Under the pieces are notes generated by a model. It saw only the letters and a list, made by a program, of their open reading frames with translations. It had not been told where the DNA came from and searched no databases. Below are positions 47,127-56,613 of a DNA stretch of 64,000 nucleotides, piece after piece (position 1 is the stretch's first letter; each line of letters opens with the position of its first letter). Source of the stretch: Schnuerera sp. xch1 (lineage in GTDB: Bacteria > Bacillota > Clostridia > Tissierellales > Tepidimicrobiaceae); the NCBI RefSeq assembly GCF_019931165.1, contig NZ_JAIOUP010000001.1:310001-374000 (forward strand), given 5' to 3'. A program made the position numbers and the translations under genes.

Positions 47127-47127
47127 T

Positions 47128-47556
47128 TTAACACTCCCATGCATAGATTTGATCGCAGTATTCACATTTATATATCCCATTTTCCTTATCTATTAGAATA
47201 AATTTGTGGACTATATTCCTCTCTTCAGATGTAATACATCTAGGATTTTTACATTCAATTATGCCTTCTACTCTTTCTGGTAATGATAAATTTATCTTTT
47301 TAACGATCTTCTCATCTTCAATAATATTTATTGTTATATTTGGGTCTATAAATCCTAGCATGGTCAAGTCAACATCTATAACATTCTCAATCTTTATTAA
47401 ATCCTTTTTACCAAACTTCTTGCTTGGAACATTCATAATCAATGCAACTGCAAAATCTGCCTTATCCAGTCCTAAATATTTAAATATGCTATAACCATAT
47501 CCAGCATTTATGTGATCAATTACTATACCTTTGCTAATACTATCTATATTTAGCAA
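47128..47556 (-). CDS. pyrI: aspartate carbamoyltransferase regulatory subunit
   Basis: A 142-residue zinc-binding regulatory chain that binds CTP/ATP and controls PyrB. N-terminal nucleotide domain with [12 protein letters not shown] and [13 protein letters not shown]-terminal zinc site [11 protein letters not shown] and [12 protein letters not shown] (four Cys). Its presence suggests an allosteric E. coli-like ATCase, seen in only part of the Firmicutes. Abuts pyrB. Confidence 0.95.
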   Translation of the reverse strand: MLNIDSISKGIVIDHINAGYGYSIFKYLGLDKADFAVALIMNVPSKKFGKKDLIKIENVIDVDLTMLGFIDPNITINIIEDEKIVKKINLSLPERVEGIIECKNPRCITSEERNIVHKFILIDKENGIYKCEYCDQIYAWEC

Positions 47557-48471
47557 TTACATCACCCCCAATAACTTCATAATAAGTGCCATTCTAATAT
47601 ACATTCCATATTTAACTTGTCTAAAATACCATGCTCTTGAGTCATCGTCTACTTCATAGCTTATTTCACTGACTCTTGGTAATGGATGAAGGATTGATAG
47701 GTCCTTCTTTGCTAATTTTAATTTATCTTTATTTAAGATATAGCTATCCTTTAGCCTTATATAATCCTCTTCATTAAAGAACCTCTCTTTTTGTACTCTT
47801 GTCATGTAGAGGATATCAAGTCTTTCTACTGCATCTTCTAATCTTTCTACTTCTGCAAAAGGAATGCTTTTCTTATTAAATATTTCCATCTTTATATATT
47901 CGGGAATTTGTAATTCTTGAGGTGAAATTAAAACGAAGTTTATGTTTTCATATCTTGACATTGCTTTTATAAGTGAATGAACTGTACGACCAAATTTTAA
48001 ATCTCCACAAAGTCCAACGGTAAGATCAGAGATTTGGCCTTTTGCTTGCCTTATCGTTAACAGATCTGTTAAAGTTTGAGTAGGATGCTGATGTCCTCCA
48101 TCTCCTGCATTGATTAGAGGAACTGGTGAATATTGAGAAGCGAATTTGGGTCCTCCTTCTTTAGAATGTCTTAAAGCAATAATATCTACATATGAACCTA
48201 CAGTACGAATAGTATCAAGTATACTTTCTCCTTTCATTACAGAGCTAGAGCTTGCCTCAGAAAATCCAATTACCTGACCACCCAGCCTTAACATTGCAGC
48301 CTCAAAACTAAACCTTGTTCTAGTGCTTGGTTCATAAAATAGAGTTGACAATATTTTGTGATCACATGCATGCCTAAAATCATCTTCATTTTCAATAATA
48401 TCTTCTGCTAGTTCAAATAGATCTTCTAGCTCTTTCAAGGAAAAATCCATTGGATCAATCAGATGTTTCAT
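47557..48471 (-). CDS. pyrB: aspartate carbamoyltransferase catalytic subunit
   Basis: First committed step of pyrimidine synthesis. The 304-residue protein has the carbamoyl phosphate loop [57 protein letters not shown] and [10 protein letters not shown]. First gene of the operon pyrB-I-C-F-K-D-E, downstream of a PyrR-type attenuator. Confidence 0.97.
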   Translation of the reverse strand: MKHLIDPMDFSLKELEDLFELAEDIIENEDDFRHACDHKILSTLFYEPSTRTRFSFEAAMLRLGGQVIGFSEASSSSVMKGESILDTIRTVGSYVDIIALRHSKEGGPKFASQYSPVPLINAGDGGHQHPTQTLTDLLTIRQAKGQISDLTVGLCGDLKFGRTVHSLIKAMSRYENINFVLISPQELQIPEYIKMEIFNKKSIPFAEVERLEDAVERLDILYMTRVQKERFFNEEDYIRLKDSYILNKDKLKLAKKDLSILHPLPRVSEISYEVDDDSRAWYFRQVKYGMYIRMALIMKLLGVM

Positions 48472-48517
48472 TATGTTACCTCCTCCTAGTCTATTTAGAC
48501 CTAGTTAAAGGTTTGCG

Positions 48518-48612
48518 TAAAAAAAGTCTTCCTCAACTCAACATAAAGGAAGACATAAATAGTCCGTATTTTTTACGCTTCCCTTTCTGAACTCTCTGGT
48601 TCAATTTAAAGG
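48518..48612 (-). promoter_or_regulatory. PyrR-type transcription attenuator of the pyr operon
   Basis: Minus-strand RNA order: anti-antiterminator CCTTT...AAAGG stem enclosing TGAACCAGAGAGTTCA (48612-48582), which carries the CCAGAGAG core of PyrR binding loops; antiterminator AAAGGGAAG pairing with CTTCCTTT; and terminator GTCTTCCT...AGGAAGAC followed by seven U (48554-48518). UMP-bound PyrR should stabilise the first hairpin and cause termination. pyrR is not in the window. Confidence 0.88.
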
Positions 48613-48627
48613 TCATTAATTTTAATT

Positions 48628-48656
48628 AATATATCACATCAAATAATATAAGTCAA
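48628..48656 (-). promoter_or_regulatory. promoter of the pyr operon
   Basis: TTGACT (48656-48651), 17-base spacer and TATATT (48633-48628) on the minus strand, starting the attenuator leader at about 48621. Confidence 0.8.
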
Positions 48657-48693
48657 TAGGGACAGCTTGAATAATACAAAGATTGTTCCCTAT

Positions 48694-49422
48694 CTAATAT
48701 TCTAGTACTTTTGATAAAAATTCTTTTGTTCTAGAATTTTGTGGGTTCTCAAATAGATCTACTGCATTATTCTCTTCTACAATTTTACCATCAGCCATAA
48801 ATATTACTCTATCTGCCACCTGTTTTGCAAAAGCCATCTCATGAGTTACTACTACCATTGTCATACCTGTTTTAGCCAACCCCTTCATTACATTTAAAAC
48901 TTCTCCAACCATTTCTGGATCAAGAGCTGATGTAACTTCATCAAAAAGCATCACTTCTGGATCCATAGCAAGAGACCTAGCAATTGCTATCCTTTGTTTC
49001 TGCCCTCCTGATAGGGAGTCTGGATATACATCCTTCTTATCCAATAAATCCATGGTTTTAAGAAGTTCAATAGCTTTTTCCTTCGCCTTCTTCTTTGCTA
49101 ATCTTCCTGTTAAAATTGGAGCTAAAGTTATATTTTCAAGAACTGTTTTGTGGGGAAACAGATGAAAATGTTGAAACACCATCCCTATATGTTGTCTTAT
49201 TTCATCTATTCCATTTCCTAATTTAGCTATATTTTTACCGTTAATATATATATCTCCAGACGTTGGCTCCTCTAAATAATCTATACACCTTATAAGTGTA
49301 CTCTTACCAGAACCAGACGGTCCTATAAGGCTAACAACCTCACCATCTTCTATCTCTAAGTTTATATCTTTTAATACATGTTTATCTCCAAAATATTTAT
49401 TTAGATTTTCTATTTTAATCAT
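48694..49422 (-). CDS. amino-acid ABC transporter ATP-binding protein
   Basis: A 242-residue ATPase of the polar amino acid uptake family (GlnQ/ArtM/HisP-like). Walker [15 protein letters not shown]-loop [18 protein letters not shown], signature [15 protein letters not shown], Walker [15 protein letters not shown] and H-loop VTHEMAFA. It overlaps the permease gene by eight bases. The Arg T-boxes upstream of the operon suggest arginine, like YqiZ/ArtR of Bacillus. Confidence 0.95.
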   Translation of the reverse strand: MIKIENLNKYFGDKHVLKDINLEIEDGEVVSLIGPSGSGKSTLIRCIDYLEEPTSGDIYINGKNIAKLGNGIDEIRQHIGMVFQHFHLFPHKTVLENITLAPILTGRLAKKKAKEKAIELLKTMDLLDKKDVYPDSLSGGQKQRIAIARSLAMDPEVMLFDEVTSALDPEMVGEVLNVMKGLAKTGMTMVVVTHEMAFAKQVADRVIFMADGKIVEENNAVDLFENPQNSRTKEFLSKVLEY

Positions 49423-50071
49423 TATGTGCTAATCTCCTTTCAAATACTCCTATTAACTGAGATAATGTAAATGTAAATATAAAATATATTACTGCTACTA
49501 TTATCAATGGATTGAAAGGCTGAAAGCTACTACTTTGCACTATCTGTGATGTATACATCAAATCCGCTACTCCTATTGTTGAAGCTACAGCTGTCTCCTT
49601 TATTAAGGTAACAAATTCATTTCCTAGAGCCGGTAATATGTTTTTTACGGCCTGTGGCAATATTATATATCTCATAGTTTGTCTATCAGATAACCCTAAA
49701 CTTTTACTAGCTTCTGTCTGTCCTTTATCTATGGACTGTATACCAGAACGTATAATCTCTGCCACATATGCAGCACTATTTAATGAAACAGCTATTAATG
49801 CAGCTAGAAATCCATCTATATTTATCCCCATAGCCACATAACTTCCAAAATAAACTAGAGCAATCTGTACCATCATCGGTGTTCCACGAACTATTTCAAT
49901 ATATACAGTTGAAATAAGCTTTAAAAGCTTAAATTTTGATAGTTTTAAAATACTAAATAAAGCTCCTAATGTAGTTCCTATAATAAGTGCTAAAAAAGAT
50001 ATTGATAAAGTTGTTTTAATCCCTATTAAATAATAATCCTTATATTCTACAAATAACTCTACAACGTTCAA
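49415..50071 (-). CDS. amino-acid ABC transporter permease
   Basis: A 218-residue HisMQ-type permease with about five helices and the EAA motif [27 protein letters not shown] (split here for length). Typical of polar amino acid importers using a single permease gene as a homodimer. It lies 11 bases after the binding-protein gene. Specificity is inferred from the T-box specifiers only. Confidence 0.94.
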   Translation of the reverse strand: MNVVELFVEYKDYYLIGIKTTLSISFLALIIGTTLGALFSILKLSKFKLLKLISTVYIEIVRGTPMMVQIALVYFGSYVAMGINIDGFLAALIAVSLNSAAYVAEIIRSGIQSIDKGQTEASKSLGLSDRQTMRYIILPQAVKNILPALGNEFVTLIKETAVASTIGVADLMYTSQIVQSSSFQPFNPLIIVAVIYFIFTFTLSQLIGVFERRLAHND

Positions 50072-50082
50072 ATCCTTTCCTC

Positions 50083-50916
50083 CTAATCAGTAAGCTCATT
50101 TGCTTCAACAAACCATTCATCTAACAGTCCTTTGGACTGTGCATCAGCTAATATTTCATTTAATTTCTCTGTTAATTCATCATTTCCTTTCTTCACAGCT
50201 ATTGCTACACCTTCAGAACCTATATCAATAGTTATATCTTCCACAACCATTAACTCATCATTTTCATTTGCAAAGGATTCAGCAACAGCTAATTCCATAA
50301 TTGCACAATCTATTTTTTTAGTCTTTAAATTCATCACTATATTTGTATTTGCATCTAGACTTTTTACATCTGCATCTTCTATTTTTTCTTGAGCAAATTT
50401 TTCCTGAGTCGTTCCAATTTGTACTCCTATACTTTTACCATTTAAGTCTTCTAGTGTAGTAATTTTAGATGCATCTTCTTTATTAATTAAAACAGAATGA
50501 TTAGCTTCATAATAAATATCAGTAAAGTTTGCCTCCTTTTCCCTTTCAGAATTTGGATTCATACCAGCAATTACTATATCCAACATTCCAGTTGATAGTC
50601 CACCTAGAAGTTTATCAAAATCCATATCTTTTATCTCTAGCTCTACACCTAACTCATCCGCTATATGCTTTGCAATTTCAATATCAAATCCAACAATTTG
50701 ATCCTTTCCTTCTGCCATTATATGAGTTTCAAAAGGTGGATAATCTGCACTTGTTCCCATTACTAATTTACCTTTGTTCTTAATACCTTCCAATGAATAA
50801 CTTTCAAATTCTGAATTCTCACTTCCTGAATCTGTTTCTTTACTCTCTACACAAGCTACAAGTAAGCTTGATAATACAAGTATGATTACCATTAATAAAC
50901 TAACTTTCTTTTTCAT
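50083..50916 (-). CDS. amino-acid ABC transporter substrate-binding lipoprotein
   Basis: A 277-residue family 3 solute-binding lipoprotein: signal with lipobox LSSLLVAC, then KLVMGTSADYPPFE, VGFDIEIAKHIADELGVELE, LLGGLSTGMLDIVIAGM, SIGVQIGTTQEKFA and VEDITIDIGSEGVAIAVKKG. ATG 50916 follows GAGGTG; the GTG in that site gives the longer reading. First gene of a binding protein-permease-ATPase operon behind two tandem T-boxes, probably for arginine or a related basic amino acid. Confidence 0.93.
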   Translation of the reverse strand: MKKKVSLLMVIILVLSSLLVACVESKETDSGSENSEFESYSLEGIKNKGKLVMGTSADYPPFETHIMAEGKDQIVGFDIEIAKHIADELGVELEIKDMDFDKLLGGLSTGMLDIVIAGMNPNSEREKEANFTDIYYEANHSVLINKEDASKITTLEDLNGKSIGVQIGTTQEKFAQEKIEDADVKSLDANTNIVMNLKTKKIDCAIMELAVAESFANENDELMVVEDITIDIGSEGVAIAVKKGNDELTEKLNEILADAQSKGLLDEWFVEANELTD

Positions 50917-50945
50917 TTTATACACCTCACTATTAATATTTTATA

Positions 50946-51235
50946 ATAAAAAAGCTCATCTCTATATTATAATATTTATAATATAAGAGACGAGTATATG
51001 CCCGCGTTGCCACTCTAATTGATTTTATTTAAAAAACCCAGCTCAACTCAAATAACGCTTTGAATGCGAAATAAGATACTCACCTTTTGGCTTTGCCCTA
51101 TTTATCTCCACAGCTCTTTTCATTATATTTTCAATCATCTGGCTCTCACCTTCCCCAGTTCTCTGTAAGAATCTACTAATATAATTACTCTCTGTATCAT
51201 AGACTGTTCATATTTAATTGTAAATTGATTCACTA
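50946..51235 (-). promoter_or_regulatory. T-box leader 2 (proximal) of the amino-acid transporter operon, Arg specifier AGA
   Basis: The second of two tandem T-boxes. Stem I has ACAG-AGAGTA paired to CTGT, and the specifier loop reads GAA-A-AGA-G with AGA at 51117-51115. The conserved T-box deviates: AGTGGCAACGCGGG instead of AGTGGCACCGCGGG, one C to A change in the tRNA-acceptor bulge region. A long terminator stem CTCGTCTC...GAGATGAG followed by seven U (about 50950-50993) is intact. Confidence 0.85.
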
Positions 51236-51240
51236 TAATA

Positions 51241-51510
51241 AAAAAACTCGTCTCTAATTTAAGAGACGAGTATATGCCCGCGGTACCACTCTAATTGTAT
51301 TTTAACTAGTAAAACCCAACTCAACTCAAATAACGCTTTGAATGCGGGATAAGATACTCGCATTTTGTTTTGTCCTATCCATTTCAGCAGCTCTTTTCAT
51401 TAAGCTTTCCATCTCCTGGTTCTCACCTTTTCCAGTTCTCTGTATGATGTACTCATCAAAATTACTCTTCTGCCTCTTAAACATTCTAGTTATTCACTTC
51501 ATTGTATCTT
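51241..51510 (-). promoter_or_regulatory. T-box leader 1 (distal) of the amino-acid transporter operon, Arg specifier AGA
   Basis: The first tandem T-box. GCAG-AAGAGTA pairs with CTGC, and the specifier loop GAA-A-AGA-G places AGA at 51394-51392. The covariation GCAG/CTGC here versus ACAG/CTGT in copy 2 fixes the register. Canonical AGTGGTACCGCGGG and terminator ACTCGTCTCTTAAATTAGAG followed by ACGAG and seven T complete it. The two copies share long identical stretches (for example AAAAGAGCTG and GCATTCAAAGCGTTATTTG), suggesting a local duplication. Confidence 0.9.
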
Positions 51511-51539
51511 ATGATAATTGCAATTTGCTAATTTGTCAA
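51511..51539 (-). promoter_or_regulatory. promoter of the tandem T-box transporter operon
   Basis: Perfect TTGACA (51539-51534), 17-base spacer and TATCAT (51516-51511) on the minus strand, 34 bases behind the stop codon of the upstream permease gene. No separate promoter was seen between the two T-boxes. Confidence 0.75.
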
Positions 51540-51573
51540 GCTTTTTTCCTTTATTTCTAAAAATTAATTCAAA

Positions 51574-52941
51574 TTAGCCAAAGAAAACATTTAAAATCAA
51601 TAAAATTATAAACCCGACTGCCCATGTAAGGGTTGTAGTAACAGACCATACTTTCATTTGTTCCTTTGCCTCAGTTAATCCCATGCTTCTAGTAACTACG
51701 TGGAAAAAGCTATCATTGAAATATGAGAAGAACAAAGAACCAATACAAGCTGCTAATGCACCAAATACGAGGTTTGCATTTATACCTGTAAGAATAGGTG
51801 CGGTAATTGATGCAGAAGTTAACATTGCAACAGTACCACTACCTTGAATGAATCTCAATAGTGTAGCAATCAAAAATGGAAGTAAGATTGCAGGCAATCC
51901 TGTCTGTACAATAACTTGAGCTATATAATCGCCTACTCCACTATCCTTGATAATCTGTCCTAAAGCACCGCCTCCACCAGTTACCAATATAATTATTCCT
52001 GCAGAGCGAATTCCTTTTTCCATTTCATTTAAAGTTTCTTTTCTAGTAAATCCTCTTGTTAATCCAATGATTGCAATAATAGTGCCAATAGCTACCGCTA
52101 TAATTGGTTCTCCAATAAATGAAATAAAACCAGCAAATCCACCTTGAATTTTCATCACTGCAACAATATTATTTAACAGTATCAATATAATAGGTACAAT
52201 TATAGGAGCAAAAGAAATTGCTAATCCTGGAAGTTTCTCATCTGCAAGTACATCTTCAGATTCAATGCTATCCATTTGCCTTTCAGGTCTTATCCAACCT
52301 TCTCCTGATTCATCTGGTAATTGATAAACCCTTTTCCCTACGTATTTTGCATAAATAATTGCTGCTATTACCATAGGAATCGCCACAACAATTCCCCATA
52401 ACAAAAGTGCTCCTACACTAATACCAAAAATTCCTGCCACTCCTACTGGTCCCGGTGTAGGTGGTACTAAAGAGTGAGTAATAACCAAACCGGCTGCTAA
52501 CGCTACTCCTAAAGAAATCACTGATTTTTTTGTTTGTCTAGATAACTCCTTTGCTAGTGGAAATAAAATAATAAAACCTGAATCACAAAATATAGGAATA
52601 GACACCAAATATCCTGTCACTGAAAGAGCAATTTCCTCTTTATCCTTTCCTAAAATCCTCAAAAAAGTTCTAGCCATAGTCTTAGCAGCTCCAGAAGCTT
52701 CAAATATAGCTCCCATCATTACACCAAGACCAATAATTATTCCTATACTTCCTAAAGTACCTCCAAATCCATTGGTAATACTTGTAATAATCTCATTATA
52801 AGGCACACCTCCAACAATACCAATTATAACAGTTGCAACAATTAAAGCTAGAAAGGTGTGAATTTTTGTCCTCATAATCATAAATATCAGAACAATCAAG
52901 CCTACAATCAATCCGATAAGTATTTGAGTTTGTCCTGCCAA
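51574..52941 (-). CDS. GntP-family sugar-acid permease
   Basis: A 455-residue importer with about twelve hydrophobic segments and GntP-family signatures (IGLIVGLIVLIFMIMRTKIH start, SIPIFCDSGFIILFPLAKEL, THSLVPPTPGPVGVAGIFGI, FIQGSGTVAMLTSASI). GntP proteins carry gluconate and related acids; position behind the DUF1537 kinase and PdxA2 genes suggests a four-carbon sugar acid (threonate/erythronate). Start TTG 52941 behind GGAGGGG. No clear terminator follows. Confidence 0.93.
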   Translation of the reverse strand: MAGQTQILIGLIVGLIVLIFMIMRTKIHTFLALIVATVIIGIVGGVPYNEIITSITNGFGGTLGSIGIIIGLGVMMGAIFEASGAAKTMARTFLRILGKDKEEIALSVTGYLVSIPIFCDSGFIILFPLAKELSRQTKKSVISLGVALAAGLVITHSLVPPTPGPVGVAGIFGISVGALLLWGIVVAIPMVIAAIIYAKYVGKRVYQLPDESGEGWIRPERQMDSIESEDVLADEKLPGLAISFAPIIVPIILILLNNIVAVMKIQGGFAGFISFIGEPIIAVAIGTIIAIIGLTRGFTRKETLNEMEKGIRSAGIIILVTGGGGALGQIIKDSGVGDYIAQVIVQTGLPAILLPFLIATLLRFIQGSGTVAMLTSASITAPILTGINANLVFGALAACIGSLFFSYFNDSFFHVVTRSMGLTEAKEQMKVWSVTTTLTWAVGFIILLILNVFFG

Positions 52942-52957
52942 AAAAATCCCCTCCTAA

Positions 52958-53965
52958 TTATAATGATGTATTTTTAGTAAAAAAAGGTGCATATTTTGCT
53001 GCTAGTTTTATCGCCTCTATCATACTAATAGCATTAGCTATATTTTTACCTGCAATATCAAAAGCTGTTCCATGATCCACAGAAGTTCTCAAAAATGGCA
53101 TGGAATTAGTAATAGAGATAGTTCTTTCAAAATCTAATGTCTTAGTAGCGATATGCCCTTGATCATGATATAAAGATAAAACTGCTGCATATTTTCCATT
53201 TAGTGCTTGATGAAATACAGAATCTGCTCCAATAGGACCTGCTACATCATACCCTCGTCTTTTTGCTTCTTCTATTGCTGGAGCTACATGTTCTACCTCT
53301 TCATTTCCAAATAAACCATGCTCTCCAGAATGTGGATTTAATCCTGCTACAGCCAATGTTCCCTCTACATTTAGTTGTTTCATAGCTCCAATAGATCTTA
53401 TAATATAATCCAGTACCCTATCATAGGTAACTGCTTCACAAGCTTCCCTTAAAGGCATATGTCTAGTTAAGAAAAAAACTCTTAGATTTCTCACTTCAAA
53501 CATAGTCAAAGGATCCTCTACACCTGATAGATCAGCTAGAATCTCCGTATGCCCAATGTACGGTACTTTAGCAACCCTTAAAGATTCCTTGTTTATTGGC
53601 GTAGTAGCAATAGCATCCACTTCCCCATCCATGGCTAATTCCACTACTCTTTTGATATATTCAAATGCTGCTCTACCACACATCGCACTAACTTGACCAA
53701 AATGAAATTTACTCATATCTACATTGTTTAAATTAATCATATCAATAGTCCCAAATGTAAAGTTAGAATCCTGAACTTTTTCTACCACATTCACCTTTAA
53801 GTTCGATTCAGTAATTCCAATGGCTTTTTCAATTACATTTTTATCTCCTACTAAAAATGGATTGCAAATATCATAAATCTCCTTTTCAGATAAAGCTTTT
53901 GCAACTATTTCTGGACCAATACCAGATGGGTCTCCTAAAGAAATTCCAATAATAGGTTTTGTCAT
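52958..53965 (-). CDS. pdxA2: PdxA2-type 4-phospho-sugar-acid dehydrogenase
   Basis: A 335-residue NAD-dependent dehydrogenase of the PdxA family: [68 protein letters not shown] and [11 protein letters not shown] carry the metal-binding His residues. In this gene context it is the catabolic branch (oxidation of 4-phospho-D-threonate or 4-phospho-erythronate to a dihydroxyacetone phosphate-yielding intermediate) rather than vitamin B6 synthesis. It follows the kinase gene by 21 bases. Confidence 0.9.
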   Translation of the reverse strand: MTKPIIGISLGDPSGIGPEIVAKALSEKEIYDICNPFLVGDKNVIEKAIGITESNLKVNVVEKVQDSNFTFGTIDMINLNNVDMSKFHFGQVSAMCGRAAFEYIKRVVELAMDGEVDAIATTPINKESLRVAKVPYIGHTEILADLSGVEDPLTMFEVRNLRVFFLTRHMPLREACEAVTYDRVLDYIIRSIGAMKQLNVEGTLAVAGLNPHSGEHGLFGNEEVEHVAPAIEEAKRRGYDVAGPIGADSVFHQALNGKYAAVLSLYHDQGHIATKTLDFERTISITNSMPFLRTSVDHGTAFDIAGKNIANAISMIEAIKLAAKYAPFFTKNTSL

Positions 53966-53986
53966 TATATTTTCCTCCTCAAAGTT

Positions 53987-55282
53987 TTAATCTGTCATTT
54001 CTCCTCTTAGTCTTTCCACACAAATTTCCATAGCATCCTTATCTCCTACCATGCCGCCTTTGCTAATGATTCTAAGGTTATCCATTTCTCCACCTATTAA
54101 TCTTCCATAAGCAGCTAATGGTATGATTTCTTCCTTAATTTCCACTCCAATAGCCTCTAATTGTTCACAAAGAGCAACAGTAATATCTCCTCCACTAACA
54201 AAAATACCAGCAAAAGATTCTCCATTCAATAATACCTCTTTAGAAATCTCAGCTAAACCAGTTGATATAAATAGAGATGCATCATCTATATCCATATCAT
54301 TCCTTTGTGCAACTGTCTTTAAATCTAGTTTCCCTTCATTATGAAGAGGAGTAGTAGTAAGAAGAATAATTCCATTATGTGCGTCAGCTATTCCCCATTT
54401 TGCATCTTGAACTGCTCTTTCTATTTCTTCTTTTCTGGTATTGGATTCAATCAGTTTCATAGGACTGACATTTACAATATATGGATCATAACTCCTTATG
54501 AATTCCTCTAATTGTTCAATGGTAGCATCTGTAACTGAACCTACTGTCATAAGCACCTTGTTCATTTGATTCCCTTTATCTAGGCTTTCTCTAATCATGC
54601 TTAAAGTAAATGGGCCTGGATCCACTAAAATACAATCCACTTTACTAGAAAAAACTGCCTTCGTAATTATGGAAATATCATTATTGGTAACACTATCAAA
54701 GATTAAAAGTCTTGTCCCCTTTTTCTTTTCTTCCTTTATAATCTTCTCAATATGCTTTGGTCCTTTGGAGATATCCTTTAAAAAAACAGACCTCATTTTT
54801 CCCTTAAAGTTTTTGCTAAATAAATATTCTACATTTGATGAATCCACAGGAGCCTTTGCATCTCTTCCAGCATCCGAATTTTCAAGCAAAACACCATTTA
54901 CCAACATTTCACCATTGAATACAATCCTACCAGTATCAGGATATGCAGGTACTGCTATTGCCATCCTATCATCTCCCAATTCATCAAGAACTGCGTTTAT
55001 TTCAGGTCCAAGGTTCCCTCTTAAGGTAGAATCTGTTCTCTTATTGTATACAAGAACATCTTTAGATTTTAATGTTCTTATGGTCTGTCTCACTCTATCA
55101 TAAGTTTCCTCTGGCTCCATGGCACGACTTCCTGTACTTGCCGCCAACACATCAATGTCCTTTGGAATTTTTTTCTTATCTAAAACCATTAAACTAGCAG
55201 TTTGTAATCCAGTTTTTTTAATCATGGAACATGTAGCATTAGCTCCAGTTAAATCGTCTGCAACAATTACAAATCTATTCAT
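53987..55282 (-). CDS. four-carbon acid sugar kinase (DUF1537 family)
   Basis: A 431-residue DUF1537 kinase, which phosphorylates D-threonate, D-erythronate or a similar acid at C4. Visible: N-terminal FVIVADDLTGANATCSM, YNKRTDSTLRGNLG, AVPAYPDTGRIV, VGSVTDATIEQLEEF, and C-terminal nucleotide-binding GIFVSGGDITVALCEQL. With PdxA2, a GntP permease and a DeoR regulator it forms a complete catabolic unit. The exact stereoisomer cannot be read from sequence. Confidence 0.92.
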   Translation of the reverse strand: MNRFVIVADDLTGANATCSMIKKTGLQTASLMVLDKKKIPKDIDVLAASTGSRAMEPEETYDRVRQTIRTLKSKDVLVYNKRTDSTLRGNLGPEINAVLDELGDDRMAIAVPAYPDTGRIVFNGEMLVNGVLLENSDAGRDAKAPVDSSNVEYLFSKNFKGKMRSVFLKDISKGPKHIEKIIKEEKKKGTRLLIFDSVTNNDISIITKAVFSSKVDCILVDPGPFTLSMIRESLDKGNQMNKVLMTVGSVTDATIEQLEEFIRSYDPYIVNVSPMKLIESNTRKEEIERAVQDAKWGIADAHNGIILLTTTPLHNEGKLDLKTVAQRNDMDIDDASLFISTGLAEISKEVLLNGESFAGIFVSGGDITVALCEQLEAIGVEIKEEIIPLAAYGRLIGGEMDNLRIISKGGMVGDKDAMEICVERLRGEMTD

Positions 55283-55300
55283 TGTATCACCACTTTCTTA

Positions 55301-56068
55301 TCATATGCTAATAATTTCAGTATTATATTTCTCTATTAAATTGGATTGATCATCATCTAACTGGATATCCGTAACTACATAGTCAAAATCCTTTACATGA
55401 TTAACATAATATAATCCAGCTTGTCCTAATTTAGATTTATCAACCAACAATACAGATGCATCACAGTTTTTAACCATCAATCTCTTCAATTCAACCTTTT
55501 CCTCTGATGGAGTAAATAACATCAAATTCTTACTAATTGCTGATGTGCCAACAAAAGCCATATCATAATAGAGTGCACTTAGAGATTGTTTAGTTAAAAA
55601 TCCTTGTGTATTTCCAATACGTTTTTTAATGGTTCCTCCTATCATCAATACCTGTATATCGTTTAAATTATAGAGATAATAAGCAATATTGATATCATTA
55701 GTTAAAACAGTTAAGTCCTTTAGGTTAGAATGAAAAATTTGATTTGCCAATTCAAAAGTTGTAGTTCCAGCATCCAAAAAAATGGTCATTTTATCATCAA
55801 TTAGCTTGATTGCTTTCTCTGCAATCTTCACCTTTATGTCGTGATTCTTTAATTTTTTTTCGTCATATATGGTTTCTTGAGCTAAAGGCTTTCTCTTTCT
55901 AGCACCACCATAAGTCCTAGAAATGTAACCGTTTTCTTCTAGCTTAGTCAAATCTCTCCTTATTGTAATTTCACTTACGCCAAAATGTTCCGATAAAGCC
56001 TTTACCTCTACATATCCTTTTTCATCTATATACTCTAATATCTTATCCACTCTTACTGAAGATAACAT
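55301..56068 (-). CDS. DeoR-family repressor of the sugar-acid operon
   Basis: A 255-residue regulator: N-terminal winged helix-turn-helix with RVDKILEYIDEKGYVEVKAL and HFGVSEITIRRDLTKLEENG, then a DeoRC sensor domain with IFLDAGTTTFELA, TVLTNDINIAYYL and DKSKLGQ, which binds a phosphosugar-type effector. First gene of the operon, with an AAAGGTG site before ATG 56068. It should repress its own operon and release on a phosphorylated intermediate. Confidence 0.92.
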   Translation of the reverse strand: MLSSVRVDKILEYIDEKGYVEVKALSEHFGVSEITIRRDLTKLEENGYISRTYGGARKRKPLAQETIYDEKKLKNHDIKVKIAEKAIKLIDDKMTIFLDAGTTTFELANQIFHSNLKDLTVLTNDINIAYYLYNLNDIQVLMIGGTIKKRIGNTQGFLTKQSLSALYYDMAFVGTSAISKNLMLFTPSEEKVELKRLMVKNCDASVLLVDKSKLGQAGLYYVNHVKDFDYVVTDIQLDDDQSNLIEKYNTEIISI

Positions 56069-56103
56069 TTTTCACACACCTTTACGTGTATTTTATTGAA
56101 TGT

Positions 56104-56160
56104 ATTTGTTTGTTTATGTTCCTTTACTTAAAATATACTAAAATATAAACGCAAAGTCAA
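56104..56160 (-). promoter_or_regulatory. promoter and candidate DeoR site of the sugar-acid operon
   Basis: TTGACT (56160-56155), 17-base spacer and TATATT (56137-56132). Between the transcription start and the ribosome binding site is a repeated AAC-rich block (ACATAAAC, then AAACAAATAC, about 56121-56104) of the direct-repeat kind bound by DeoR proteins. The operator is inferred. Confidence 0.65.
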
Positions 56161-56329
56161 TCATAAATAATCATTTTGTATTTATTTATTAAAAAATAAA
56201 AAGATATAATTAATAACTTAATTATATCTCTTCATTAAACGCTCACAAAGTCCTATGCAATATGATAAGTTAACTTACGATAATTAAAATGATCAAGAAT
56301 TCTAAATAATGGACGGATAATTGTGTTGA

Positions 56330-56449
56330 ACAGGTAGTACTAATCCAGAAGAGCTTAGAGATATTGATATTGTAATTATGGATGGTTCTAGTCCGGGAAA
56401 TATATTGCATACATTTGAACATGTAGATCCAATAAAAATTGAAAAATAA
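56330..56449 (+). pseudogene. 3' remnant of an unidentified gene
   Basis: Forty plus-strand codons open to a TAA. The peptide has a coding look: TGSTNPEELRDIDIVIMDGS followed by SPGNILHTFEHVDPIKIEK. An in-frame TGA stands just before it and no start codon or ribosome binding site precedes it. I do not recognise the family; a selenocysteine reading of the TGA is conceivable but unsupported. The surrounding sequence is non-coding, so this is probably a truncated gene. Confidence 0.45.
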
Positions 56450-56613
56450 ATTCTTTACTGACTAGTGATTCTGATATATAAGTTCGATTACCCTTTTGAA
56501 AAATTATATTTATACCTTTATCGTACTCAAAGGCGTGTACTTATTAAACAACTTTATTTCTAGAATGAATAGGTTAATTCGCTCTCTACAATTTTCTGTG
56601 TAATCATCCTTGC

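Noticed and set aside
48660-48692. Third copy of the GGACA...TGTCC repeat after the ABC ATPase gene
   Set aside because: The arms are AGGGAACA and TGTCCCT with a different loop; too diverged to count as the same element.
50946-51540. Methionine T-boxes (ATG in the specifier region)
   Set aside because: ATG is conserved in both copies, but lower-stem covariation and the GAA-N-codon spacing seen in the aspS and asnA leaders place AGA, not ATG, in the specifier.
54597-55103. 168-residue plus-strand reading frame opposite the DUF1537 kinase
   Set aside because: Shadow of a clear gene; Ser/Phe/Leu-rich composition typical of antisense frames.
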